From Warburgia ugandensis (Eukaryota > Streptophyta > Magnoliopsida > Canellales > Canellaceae): a stretch of DNA of 64,000 nt. The stretch covers positions 25,875,445-25,939,444 of the forward strand of contig CP141132.1 in NCBI GenBank assembly GCA_035236585.1. The letters run 5' to 3'. Made by a program: the position numbers and the translations under genes. Of this stretch, positions 13,001 to 23,648 are shown one piece after another (the stretch's first letter is position 1; each line of letters starts with the position of its first letter). The notes under the pieces were generated by a model. It did no database searches, was not told where the DNA came from, and saw only the letters and a list, made by a program, of their open reading frames with translations.

Positions 13001-14132
13001 TATATGAAATGGTTAAGTTAGAATTGCGGCAAACCCTCAGTGAACAGGGAACTATAAGGTATTCCAGCCCTATATAAACACACAAATTGTCTAATAAGTA
13101 TAAAATAAATACATGGGAATCATTCATTTAGAATGGTGATCCCTAAACTTATATGAACATGGGTATCATTCATTGTCAATGATGATCCCTAAGTTTGAAG
13201 TGAAATCCTATCCTCGGTATAAGAATACCAAAATATGAGGATGATGATATATACAGACAAGACGTCTGATAAGTAAAAGAATACTTTATATACAAGCAAG
13301 GAGGCTTGTGGTTTTTGTTTTAAATAGGCATATGCCTGGGGATGCTATGCTAGGAGGGTTACAAGGGTTTGGCCACCCGCTCTCCAAAATGTCATATATG
13401 ATGATACAGTGCCCAAAGAGAGGCAAAATGTCGGGTGGGGAAATTATGGGAAAGCCACCACTGTGATAGTCTGTCTCCCCATATAGACATGACATAGATG
13501 ATTTTCCACATTTGGTATCCGTGCAGTATGAAAGTAGTTATCCGAGCACACTAGTACAGATTAGACTGCAACATAGTAGTCCTTTGAGTATTTTGCATTT
13601 TGATGCATGGCATAGTGAGATGCCTTATGATATGGCATAATGAGATGCCAATACTATCCAAATAAGGGAATATTTTTTCAGCAAAGTCTAGATGTTTTAT
13701 CAACTCAGTGTGTCTGAGTGTGATTATTGATGTTTGAGATATTAACTATTTTTTATGATTTTGACCGTATATATATAATACACACACAAAGTATATAGTA
13801 TGTATGTGTAAGGATGTATATATATGATAAAGTAAAGAGATTGATCCATGAGTATGAATAATGGAATTATGAAGTATTAGGATTATACTGTTAAATTATT
13901 ATGCTTCTTGAATCCCCTACCATGCATGGCTTGTTGAGATATTGTAAATGTTTGAATGTTTACAATATCTTAGATACAGAGAAGGAGAATTAGGAGCTCA
14001 AGACTTAAGAAGACTTGGAAGAATAATCAATAAGGGTATATCCCTTGAAGACATGTATTTTTATTTGAGAGCGTTGTATTGTATTAACTCCACCAATGTC
14101 AGTTCTAAGCCCGAATGACAAAGGAGGAGGGT

Positions 14133-14414
14133 CTTACGTTAGGTGCCAGCTGGTAAGGGAGAAGTTGAAGATGATTTTGTTATTTTTTTCCTACAAATGA
14201 ATATGCATTTGTATATTAGTTTGTGAGGAAGAAATGAAAATCTTCTCCAACTTCTTAAAATATGGCAACCCTTGCGTTAGGTGCTAGCCAGCAAGGGTGA
14301 AGCTAAAGATGATTTTGTTATTTCTTTTCCAGTTGCAAATGAATATGCATTTGTATATTAGTTTGTAAGGAAGAAATGAAATCATCTTCAGCTTCTTAAA
14401 ACTATGGCAACCCT
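14133..14414 (+). repeat. 138-bp tandem duplication in the LINE 5' region
   Basis: Copies start at 14133 (TTACGTTAGGTGCCAGC) and 14271 (TTGCGTTAGGTGCTAGC). Both run through AATATGCATTTGTATATTAG and end in ATGGCAACCCT. They lie upstream of the coding region, where non-LTR elements carry an internal promoter. Confidence 0.85.
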
Positions 14415-14471
14415 AACATGACATGAGTCAAAAACTGACATTCCCTCAAGCTAGTGCGTTCCCCATAAGCA

Positions 14472-14660
14472 ACGTGCTGCATTGGATCCTGGGTGCAGTG
14501 AAAAATAAGCAAGGGTTGGTAGGGCATTCTACCAGAAGTGACGTGTTGCATTGGATCCCGGGTGTAGTGAAAAAATGGGCAAGGGCTGCTAGAGCATCCC
14601 CTCGAAAGTGACGCGCTGCATCAAAACCTAGGTGCAGTGAAAAGTGGACATGGGTTCATG
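14472..14660 (+). repeat. ~70-bp tandem repeat, 3 copies, in the LINE 5' region
   Basis: Units begin at 14472, 14541 and 14611, each with ACGYGYTGCAT followed about 20 bp on by GGTGYAGTGAAAA. The third unit runs into the start of the endonuclease region. Confidence 0.85.
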
Positions 14661-14704
14661 CCATGGAGATCGAGAAAGACAATAATAAATAGGATATCTC
14701 CAGA

Positions 14705-15345
14705 GCATAAGATTCATATTGCCACATGGAATATAGGGACATTGACAGGTAAGAGTTTGGAGTTAGTATACGCATTGAAATTTAGGATAGTTAACATTGA
14801 TTGTATCTAAGAAACTAAGTGCAAAGGGGCTAAAGCTAGAGAAATAGATGGGTACAAATTATGGCATGTAGCAAAGGATAATAACATAAATGGTGTCAGA
14901 ATAATAGTGGATAAAGGAATTAAAGGATAAAGTTGTGGACATTAAAAGAATAAGTGATAGAATTATAATAATAAAACTTGTTCTAGGAGAGCAGATTATA
15001 AATGTTATAAGTGCATACGCACCACCAATAGGGTTACAAGATATAATCAAGAGACAATTTTGGGAAGATATGGAGGGAGTCATACAAGAAATTCCCAACA
15101 CTGAGGGGATATTTATAGGAGCAAACTTAAATGGCCATGTAGGAAAAGAAAAGGAAGGATATGATAAAATACATGGAGGGTATGGTATAGGTGAACAAAA
15201 TAAGATGGGGGAGAATATCCTCAATTTTTCTTTGTCATATAACCTAGCCATTGCAAATACAATCTTTAAGAAGAAGGATGAACGCTTAATAACCTTTAAG
15301 TGGACTTCATAAAAGCCAAATAGACTTTTTTCTACTTAGGAATAA
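14705..15345 (+). pseudogene. LINE endonuclease domain (APE type), degenerate
   Basis: The translation shows the order expected of an RTE apurinic/apyrimidinic endonuclease, which nicks target DNA for target-primed reverse transcription. It has an N-terminal TWNIGTLTGKS, then ETK preceded by a stop where the family has Gln, then SAYAPP, then ANLNGHVG where the family has GDLNGHVG, and finally a TFKW block near 15295. The usual Asp of the DLNG motif is replaced by Asn. Stops occur near 14810, 14930 and 15310. The frame change near 14925 splits the domain into two pieces. Recognition is by motif; activity is excluded. Confidence 0.82.
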
Positions 15346-15412
15346 TGAACGATCTATATGTATGGATTGTAAGGTGATACCCGATGAGAGTTTGACCTCA
15401 TAACATAGGTTA

Positions 15413-17560
15413 ATGGTTATGGAAATCCATATCAAAAGAAAGAATAAAGGAAATGAACTTAATAGGTATCCAAAAATTAAGTGGTGGAACTTAAAAGGAG
15501 AGAAAATAGCCTCATTCATAAATAAGTTGATGGTAGAGGGAAATTGGAACTATGAAACAGAAGTAAATACCATGTGGATTAATATTGCTGAGTCCATTAA
15601 TAAAGTGGCAAAAGATGTCTTAGGAGTATCTAAAGGTAAAAGGTAATTAGTAAAGAAAACATGGTGGCGGAGTGAAACAATGGAAAAAGTTATTAAAGAA
15701 AAACGAATGTGTTTTAAAGCATGGCAGAAGCCTAGAAATAATGAAAACTGTGAACAATATAAGAATGCTAAAAAGGTTGCCAAGAGAATAGTAAGTGAGG
15801 CTAAACTTAAAGCATATAATGAACTCTATAATAGACTCGGAACAAGAGAAGGTAAGAAAGATGTGTTTAAACTTGCAAAAGTAAGAGAACAGAAGGGTAA
15901 GGACTTAGATCATGTTAGGTGCATTAGAAGCAATGATCCATGGGTATTAGTCAAAGATGATGAGATCAAACAAAGGTGGGAAACATACTTTCAAAAATTG
16001 TTAAATGATAATGGCTCTAAGAATATACGGATTGAAAATACAATAAATCTAAATAACATTGGATATTATAGATATCAACATAGGATTAGAATACCTGAAG
16101 TGAAAGAGGCATTGAAAAAGATGAAATCAAGAAAATCCATGGGGCCTGATGGTATACCAATAGAGGTTTGGAAGCATATGGGAGATATTGGGGTAGTTTG
16201 GTTAACCAAGTTGTTTAACAACATTATAAAATCAAAGAAAATGCCTGATGAGTGGAGGAAAAGCTCTATTGTACCAATTTATAAGAATAAAGGAGACATA
16301 CAGAGTTGCACTAATTATCGAGGGATCAAACTTATGAGCCATACTGTGAAACTTTTTGAAAGAGTGATTGAGAAGAGGCTATGACATGAAACAAGTGTAT
16401 CAGAGAATCAATTTGGTTTCATGCCGAGGAGGTCTACCATGGAAGCTATTTTCTTACTAAAACAATTAGTAGAGAAATATAGGGAGAGGAGGAAAGATCT
16501 CCACATGGTGTTTATCGACTTAGAGAAAGCTTATGATAGAGTCCCTAGAGAGTTAATATGGAAGGTGTTGGGCGATAAAGAGGTTTTGCAGGGGTATATA
16601 GACATAATTAAAGATATGTATGAGGGAGCGGTAACAAATGTTAAGACCACTAGTGGTGAGACTGGTGATTTTCTTGTCACTGTAGGATTGCACCAAGTAT
16701 CGGCATTGAGCCCATACCTTTTCACATTGGTTATGGATGAGTTAACAAAACATCTACACGAGGAGATTCCCTATGCATGCTATTTGAAGATGATATAGTC
16801 TTACTTGATGAGATAAGGGAGGGTGTAAACAAAAAGCTATAGTTATGGAGAGAAGCATTAGAATCTAAAGGATTTAAAATTAGCCAAACTAAGACAGAAT
16901 ATATGGAATGCAATTTTAGCAAGGAGAGGAGGAGGAGTGGAACACCAATCAAGATTGATAACCAAGAAGTTCTTGTAAAAGACCACTTTCGGTACTTAGG
17001 ATCAACGATTCATGAGAATGGAGAGATTAAGAGGGAGGTTACCTAGCGAATCCGAGCGGGTTGGAACAAATGGAGATGTGCATTTGGAGTTTCTTGTGAT
17101 TAGCGGGTGCCAGTCAAACTAAAAGGAAAATTCTATAGGATGGCCATAAGGTCGGCCATGCTCTATGGATCAGAGTGTTGGGCAGTTAAGGAACATGATG
17201 CTCATAGGATGAGCATCACAGAAATGACGATGTTGAGATGGATGAATTGTAAGACAAGAAAGGATAGAATTAAAAATGAAAATATTAGAGGAAATTTAGG
17301 GGTAGCACCAATAGATAACAAGATAAGGGAGATTAAACTTAGATAGTTTGGACATGTTCAAAGGAGACCAACAATAGTATCGATTAGAAGGAGTAAGGCA
17401 ATACAAGTAGAAGGTTCTAAAAGGGCAAGGGGAAGGCCCAAAAGAATGTGGATAGAAGTGGTGAGGAAAGATTTTAAAACTTTGGGACTAAATGAAGCTA
17501 TGCTACTTAATAGAGAGGAATGGAGGAATAAGATTCATGTGGCCGACCCCTAATTGGGAT
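15413..17560 (+). pseudogene. LINE reverse transcriptase and C-terminal region, degenerate
   Basis: Three open segments together give a typical RTE reverse transcriptase. 15680-16384 holds the fingers (KSMGPDGIPIEVWK, WRKSSIVPIYKNKGD, NYRGIKLMSH). 16421-16798 holds QFGFMPRRST just before it and DLEKAYDRVPRE. After a frameshift near 16775 comes the catalytic box, read as LFEDDIVL instead of the usual FADD. The C-terminal part (17107-17346) reads MLRWM, RKDRIKNE and GVAPID, then GHVQRRP and RARGRPKRMW. Most in-frame stops (for example before HETSVSEN at 16382) could come from C-to-T change of Gln or Arg codons. Confidence 0.88.
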
Positions 17561-17567
17561 AAGGTCT

Positions 17568-17588
17568 TGATGATGATGATGATGATGA
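17568..17588 (+). repeat. (TGA)n tract at the LINE 3' end
   Basis: About seven TGA/GAT units directly follow the conserved AATTGGGATAAGGTCT 3' end. RTE elements end in such short tandem repeats instead of poly(A), so this marks the 3' boundary and the plus orientation. Confidence 0.88.
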
Positions 17589-17906
17589 GCATTGTCTTAT
17601 ATTGAGAATTTTTATTGTATGGTGAGGTTTGAAATTTGGATTATGTGATTTGGACAAGTATTGTATTGATACCCAGGTTGTACTGTGAACCACTGAACAG
17701 ATTCTGGAATTTAATAAAAGTATATTTCTTCAATGGAATTTTATCTTGTACAAAATTTTACTTATGTTATGTATGAAGTGATGATTTGGGTTTTACAAAA
17801 CAAGTTCTAAAGAAAAGAATTTTCGCTGCTTTGTTTTGAAAAAAAAATTTTACTTTGAAAAATGTATTACAAAATGTGTTATCAAAACTCGGGTCCTCAC
17901 AGGGCC

Positions 17907-19270
17907 AAGGGTAGTGGTAGAGCCCAAGGTGACCCAACAAATGAGGTCATCGATCTCTTACTTGCGAGGAGGACCTAGAAGTTGTGAACCTCAGCAGGCA
18001 CATCAGGTAGACATGGGGTTGTAGATCTAGAGGGAGAGGGACGCCCCTAGTAGAGATGGCCTGGAGCCAGCAGTTACTTGGATTTTTTATATGGAGAGGA
18101 TATTCGAGGCGATGGTAGTGTAGGAGGATTACTGAGTTGCAATGTCCACTTTTTTTATTTTTTAATGACCGATACAATGCAGTGGTGGCCAACTATGAGG
18201 AGGAGTTTCTTTAAGGATGGAGACATAATTACTTAGGACAACTTCAAGGTCATGTTCATTGACATATTTCTTCCTCCACATCTCCTAAAGAAAATGGAGC
18301 TAGACTTTGTGGCACTCAAGCAAGGCATGAATATAGTAGCTCAATATGAGGTGGAGTTCTCTCGACTATGCAAATTTGCGCTAGATGTGTGTTCTTTTTA
18401 GTTGAAGGCAGCCGAAAAGTCTGTGCAAGGGTTAAACTTCAATATGAAGGTCTAGATTTTGATGTCATAGCCTACTACTTTAGCATGGGCTGTAGAGCTT
18501 GAACCTATTTGGAAGCGCAAACTAAGGGACCCAGCAAAGATTAGGGTAGATTTGGATGGCCTAGACCAACTTTTGATGAGGCCATGAGGAGGAGTTTTAC
18601 CCCCACCAACATAGATGCATGGCTTATTTGACCTCTGATATGTTAGGCCATGGGTAGAGATAGTGATTTGGCAGAGTGCCAGAGATGTTAGCATCATCAT
18701 CTAAGCCGATAATGTTTTACACCAAGAGGATGTTTTACTTGTGGCTAATCGAGCAACATGGTATGAGATTATCACAAGGCCAGTAGAGAGGGATAGACTC
18801 AGCGAGATCAAGGACGAGGCCACCAGGTGCTTAGGGGTCAAGGATGAGTGTTCACTCTTACTACCAACCAGCTTGTGCATCTAGCACCGTCATGGAAGTT
18901 ACTTCTCTTATTTCAGATAGTAGATATATTGTGGGCTTATTAATCATGGATCCACTCATTCTACATGTCACATAGTTTGGTTGCATGCTTAGATGTTCTT
19001 TTTGGTAGACTGTGATAGTGTGACAGTTTGTTCAAATGTACTAATGATAGCCTCTGGTGAGAGATTTTTGTGTAGACCTAATTGTCTTAGGTATCACAGA
19101 TTTTGATGTTATATGAGGCATAAATTGGTTAACTGAGCATGGATCTATAATTGAATGTGGGAAAAATTAGATGATGTTGTACACCTCAGACGACGAGTCA
19201 TTCTGCTTTCCAAAGAGATTTAGAGTTCATTTCTTAGAGTTTCTTTTACTTTTTTATCCGTCTATATGCA
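17907..19270 (+). pseudogene. Gag-protease remnant of element D
   Basis: This continues the gag begun at 9410. Near 18255-18400 the plus strand reads FLPPHLLKK, then VAQYEVEFSRLCKFA, a block conserved in the capsid part of chromovirus Gag, followed by AVELEPI near 18490. Near 19070-19140 it reads DLIVLGITDFDVI, a stop, then GINWL, matching the region after the retroviral-type aspartic protease active site. Many stops are present. RT, RNase H and integrase are absent: protease-like sequence passes directly into the pol end (DKFLKG, 19279-19296) and the 3' LTR. Confidence 0.72.
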
Positions 19271-19290
19271 ATTTTAGGGACAAATTTCTT

Positions 19291-19304
19291 AAAGGCAGGA
19301 AGAG
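19291..19304 (+). other. Polypurine tract of element D
   Basis: AAAGGCAGGAAGAG directly precedes the TGTAAT start of the 3' LTR. Upstream, GGGACAAATTTCTTAAAGG resembles the common chromovirus end-of-pol sequence. It would prime plus-strand DNA. Confidence 0.6.
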
Positions 19305-20415
19305 TGTAATACATGTAACAACACAATTATGATAAATAAATCCATACATTTATAGAAAATAGAGTAAAGATTTTGTTATTTATTAAGCACATGATTTAAG
19401 GGTAATGGAGAAGAATAGAAAGAGTGCATTAAGGAATTAGGTTAGGCTAACCTCTTGGAGTTGATTGGTAAGTTAATTTGGATATTTAGAAGTGAAATTT
19501 CTAGGGAAAAATAGATATTCGAGAATAACATTAAGTTAGCATTAGGTGATCTTCCAAAAAAGAAAAATTAAAATTAAAAGATAAACTGATGTTTGATTTA
19601 AGGACTATATTGTTCATTAATGAGAAAAATTCTTAGCCTAAATATCATCCAAAGCCCTTGGTGAAATTCCATGGGAAAAGCTAGAAAATGTAAAATAAGG
19701 ATGTTACTGCCCATGATACAATTGTAAAATGTACCTTGAATAGGATATAAATGAACAAATTGGTAACACTAGTTTTTTTTGTAGATCTTTATTTTACATG
19801 TTGTGATTTTTCAGTTTGCAAAAGCTAAGCACTTATACAGATATGTGAGATACTTGCACCAATACATATGCTATTATGTACCTATTTTAGGTGTTCCAGC
19901 TTGTATTAGTTTTTCACCCTACTATGAGCTGTTGCTTTTGCTCAGCACCTACAACCAACACTTTAGGTGATACACTAGGTAACTCGAGTGTGAGAGACAT
20001 AGGGAAGGTGGAGGTACCTAAGTTAGTTTAGATGTAAGGAGAATATGCTTTTAGTGTATCTTCTTTTGGTAGAAGCCATGTATAGGATTTCATTTTGGGA
20101 ATGTATATAACTTAAATTTCTATTGACACATTGGATAGTTGTAACATGGATTGTTCTGATTATTCGAATGGACTGCGTGACTTTACTTATGAAAGTACGG
20201 GTGATCTTGTGGCATGTACTTCTAACCATTCCTAGGTTAGAAAACTACTATTTTACATATATGTTGAGGTTTTACCATAACTCTCAGAAAGAAGTTGATG
20301 AAGTTTTAAAAAATTACATATATATTATCACTCTGATCATGTTTTCTAAAACAAGGAAATTTTCACTGCTTTCTAACATAATATTGATAAATTCTTTAAA
20401 ACGAAGGATGTTGCA
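19305..20415 (+). mobile_element. 3' LTR of element D
   Basis: It starts TGTAATACATG just after the polypurine tract and ends GGATGTTGCA. From 19775 it matches the right part of the 5' LTR (8600-9252), at roughly 80% by eye. Its first ~470 bp have no clear counterpart upstream of 8600. A 110-residue open frame inside (20123-20455) has no recognisable homology. Confidence 0.72.
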
Positions 20416-20739
20416 TAATGAAAATCCAAATATTTTGGCTAGATACCTCATCTAAATTAAATTCCAATTGGATACAAATTCATGAGATTTCTTGTGGGAT
20501 TGAAATCACTCGCATACATCATACTACTTTCATTCATCCACTTGTGAGTAATATTAGAACTACACCACTTTGAACAAGAAAAATTTGGATGCCTAGCTCA
20601 TCCAGGATTGTAGGTCTTAGAATGCAGATTATTGCTAGGATTATTGAGTGCATTCATTGCATTCACTTACTTTGAGAAATATTCAGGAAAAGCAAAGCTT
20701 GATGGGCATGGTGTAGTAGGATGTGTGGGACTAGATTAA
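20416..20739. other. Repeat DNA resembling an Athila-type LTR end
   Basis: No gene. The stretch at 20480-20570 (GAGATTTCTTGTGGGATTG, then GAGTAATATTAGAACTACACCA) resembles 48650-48740 (GAGATTCCTCATGGGATCG, then TAGTAATATTAAAACATACACCA). Both look like the right end of one LTR family. Confidence 0.4.
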
Positions 20740-21420
20740 ATTGTACAAACCTCCAGTTGAGGTGTCATGGAAGGTCTATTAGTCATCATGAATGCATCTA
20801 AGCCTTGTGCAAGACTATCTATCTTATCAACTTTATAGGCTAACATATCTATCTTATCAAAAAAAGTCTCGAAGAAATTCTAAGCCTCCACATCACTTCT
20901 TTTTTTTTTTATTAATGCCCCACCACTAGTGGCATCTATCATATGTCATTTCTGTAGTGTTAGAACTTTGTAGAAATAGTATATGTATTGCAACTCTTTG
21001 AACCCATGGTGTGGACATTCAATGACAAGTCCTTCCACCTTTCCCAACATATGTAGAAATGCTCACCCTCTTGTTGAAAATTTATTATTTCTCTCCTCAG
21101 GGCGTGGGTTATTAGGACTAGGAAAAACTTATTTAGTAATTTCCTCGATAGTTATTCCCTTGATGTGATGGACCCTACCTCTAAGGAGTTGAGTCATGCC
21201 TTCACTTTATCCTTTAAAGAGAAGGGAAATAATCTCAACCTAATAGAATTGTCTAAGATGTTGTGGCATTTGAATGTAGCACAAATGTCAAGAAACTTTG
21301 TGACATGGTGATAAGGGCCTTCCTTGTCTAATCCATATAAAGTTGCTAGAAGTTGTATGGCTCTTGGCTTCTCTTAGAAGCCCCTAGCCCTAAGACTAGT
21401 AGAAGTTGTGAATCCATTAT
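20740..21420 (-). pseudogene. Gag remnant of a Tat/Athila-lineage Ty3/gypsy element
   Basis: Minus-strand translation, spread over several frames, reads in order HHVTKFLDICATFKC, SIRLRLFPFSLKDKVKA, then LNSLEVGSI, FQQEGE, WERWKDL, CPHHGF and IDATSGGAL. This series (RLRLFPFSL, a WERFKDL-like block, CPHHG) is the hallmark of the capsid part of Athila/Tat Gag. Stops and frameshifts break it. Neither a matching RT nor a primer site is found beside it, and the Athila RT and integrase fragments at 43.4-50.8 kb lie in an order that does not fit a single element with this gag. Confidence 0.75.
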
Positions 21421-23648
21421 TATATGTGAATCAAGCTTCTCTTAGAAGGCCCCCCCCCCCCAAGGTGGTGGTTTGCATGCATGCAGGTATTAGAAGTTTT
21501 CCACCTTATCTTTTGATAAATACACCTCTTTTGTGCATATAAGGTTAGTCGCATACATGAGATTTCTTACAACTTTGGATTTGATAAGGACAACCGTATA
21601 GTATTTTCAACTCCCTGGTCTTGGTTGATGAGATTTGGGATTGTGAATTTTCTCGAATGGGGATAGCTCTCTTTTAGAGTTTTAGGTTGACAAAAATATG
21701 CATTTTTTTCAATTCGAACCTAATCATGCAAAATATAAAATAAAACCTAATTAGTAAAAAAATAAGTAAATTAAGGGTTAAAGATGCTAATTCTAGGGAT
21801 ATTATTTGTAATACTTGTGTGTATATCAATAATATATCAACTCAAGTTATGAACCAATCCACCAAGCATAGCAATGACACATGCTTTTACAAGTTCATCT
21901 TCTTACTAGTCTAGGCTAGAATAGTGTATTATTTTTCAAGTAAGGAGGGCAACCCAATTGAACCACCTTCCCACATCATTCAAAGCCCAAAGTATCCATA
22001 AGTCTTGAAACATAATGGAGCAACGAATCATGGGTTTAGAATTAAAATTTTAACATAAAAAGTAGCTAACTACCTCCAACTTTCAAGGCACCTATCTGTA
22101 GGTTTCTGTAGTGAGAGTGTTGACCATTCTAATGATTTCTCCCCAAAATCTCTACGTTTTTAAGGAAATATTTTCATGAATAATAATTAAATTGATAGGA
22201 GTAACATCTATAACATTTTTCAAGTATTAAATTCCATCAAAAATAGTATAAACCATCTAACTTTTGGGAGAAATGGTACCTTGATTTTTAACTTAGATGA
22301 GCAGGAAATTGACCCACCTTTCTCTACCTCTTTGGCCCCTCAAAACACCATATCTCTCCCTCATTTTATGACCACTTGAAGCATCATAATTGGGCTATAG
22401 AATGGCTTTGAATTCAGCCAAAAACTCTCATCAATGATAGTGAAACATAGGGTTTGTTCTTTTCCCAAAACCACCTTGCGTTTTCAGCCCAAATCAAAGA
22501 AGACAAAGAAGATGAATCTCCCATTAACATACAAGCCCAATTGTGGTGTTATAATTAGATTTATGAACAAAATCAAAATTGAAACTACTGACTTACAAGA
22601 TGTTAAACTAATATAATGGTCAAATATGATGAGGATAAACATATCATTCTCTAAAGCCTATCTAAGCATAATCGCATCCAACTATAAAATATAGCTCTAA
22701 TCCACTTCCATACCATGAGCTATAACGCACATAAAGCTATAACACACATAAAGATCATAAAATCAAAGTAGACAAACCATGCCTCTTAATGCATCTAGAA
22801 ATAGATGACTAGCTTAAGAAGCTTCAGTAGAAATGAAATTCATTCAATATGCATGAGAGTATTAGCAGGTTTGAGGCTTAATTCTGAACATAAACTAGCT
22901 TCATCTTACACCATAACATGTGCCTAAACATACATCATGATCAAGAATCAAAATGGACTTCAAATCATGCTTAAATCTACACCTATGTTCAAATGCATGG
23001 TATTTGAACAACACAAAGAAATCAGCAACAAAACTCTATCAATTTCTATCATTTTGAAAACCCAAACCATGGAGTGTATGACGAACACTTATATTTTCTC
23101 CTAGCTGGTAAAAGTCATCAAAGTTTTGATGTTTTTCTTTGCTGGAGCTTTACTACTTACAACAACAACATGCACTATTTATGTTCGGTGTTTTTTTCCT
23201 TCCAAGCCTCTCTTGCTCATATTTTCTTCTCCACTCCTTTCTTCCTCAATCCCTCTCAAATTCCATCTATTTTCTCTATTTTTTAGTAGGCTTATATCTC
23301 ATCTTTCATTTTCTCTTAGGTCTGGTCATCTAAAGGTAGGGGATGATGAAATGATTTCTCCCCCCTGAACTTACTCCATCTCATTTAGTTGCTAACTCCT
23401 CTAATTTACATTTGGTAGCTGTCCACAGTCTTCCTTACTTTTCATCATTGCATGTTTTTAGAATTAATCCTAGCATATGCACTCTCCCATATTATAATTC
23501 ACCTTGTTCCACTCCTAGTGCATACACCCTATTGCTTTACTAATCTACCACTTCTCTATCACTTACATATGTTTATATATTTAGCTCATATCCTTATACA
23601 ACACTTATCGACAAGGCCTATATACATCATTTACTTAGAAATCTATAG
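21421..23648. other. Unassigned repeat DNA upstream of the gag remnant
   Basis: No gene is recognised. It contains a run of 12 C (21450-21461) and a pyrimidine-rich block at 23195-23330 whose overlapping open frames encode only Ser/Phe/Leu-rich low complexity. By position it could be the leader and LTR of the minus-oriented Athila-like gag remnant. I could not find its primer site or LTR ends. Confidence 0.35.

Larger units (their letters stand above)
14088..17586 (+). mobile_element. RTE-type non-LTR retrotransposon (LINE)
   Basis: A 3.5-kb element inserted in LTR copy C. In order it has 5' tandem repeats, an apurinic endonuclease domain, a reverse transcriptase, a C-terminal segment and a 3' end GACCCCTAATTGGGATAAGG followed by (TGA)n. 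This end and the domain order are typical of plant RTE elements. The LTR is duplicated around the insertion as an imperfect ~19-bp repeat: 14069-14087 begins GAGCGTTGTATT and 17587-17605 begins GAGCATTGTCTT. The element is inactive because several stops and at least one frameshift break its frame. Confidence 0.9.
9476..17901 (+). mobile_element. Solo LTR (copy C) of chromovirus family B, carrying a LINE
   Basis: It starts TGTAATAACC and ends in GTCCTCACA, matching the inverted ends of the B LTRs. It is flanked by 5-bp duplications GGGCT (9471-9475) and GGGCC (17902-17906). Neither primer site nor polypurine tract adjoins it, and both flanks are gag of element D, so it is a solo LTR left by LTR-LTR recombination. 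Without the LINE (14088-17586) it is about 4.9 kb. Its right end (17690-17901) aligns with the B LTR end on the other strand. Confidence 0.85.
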
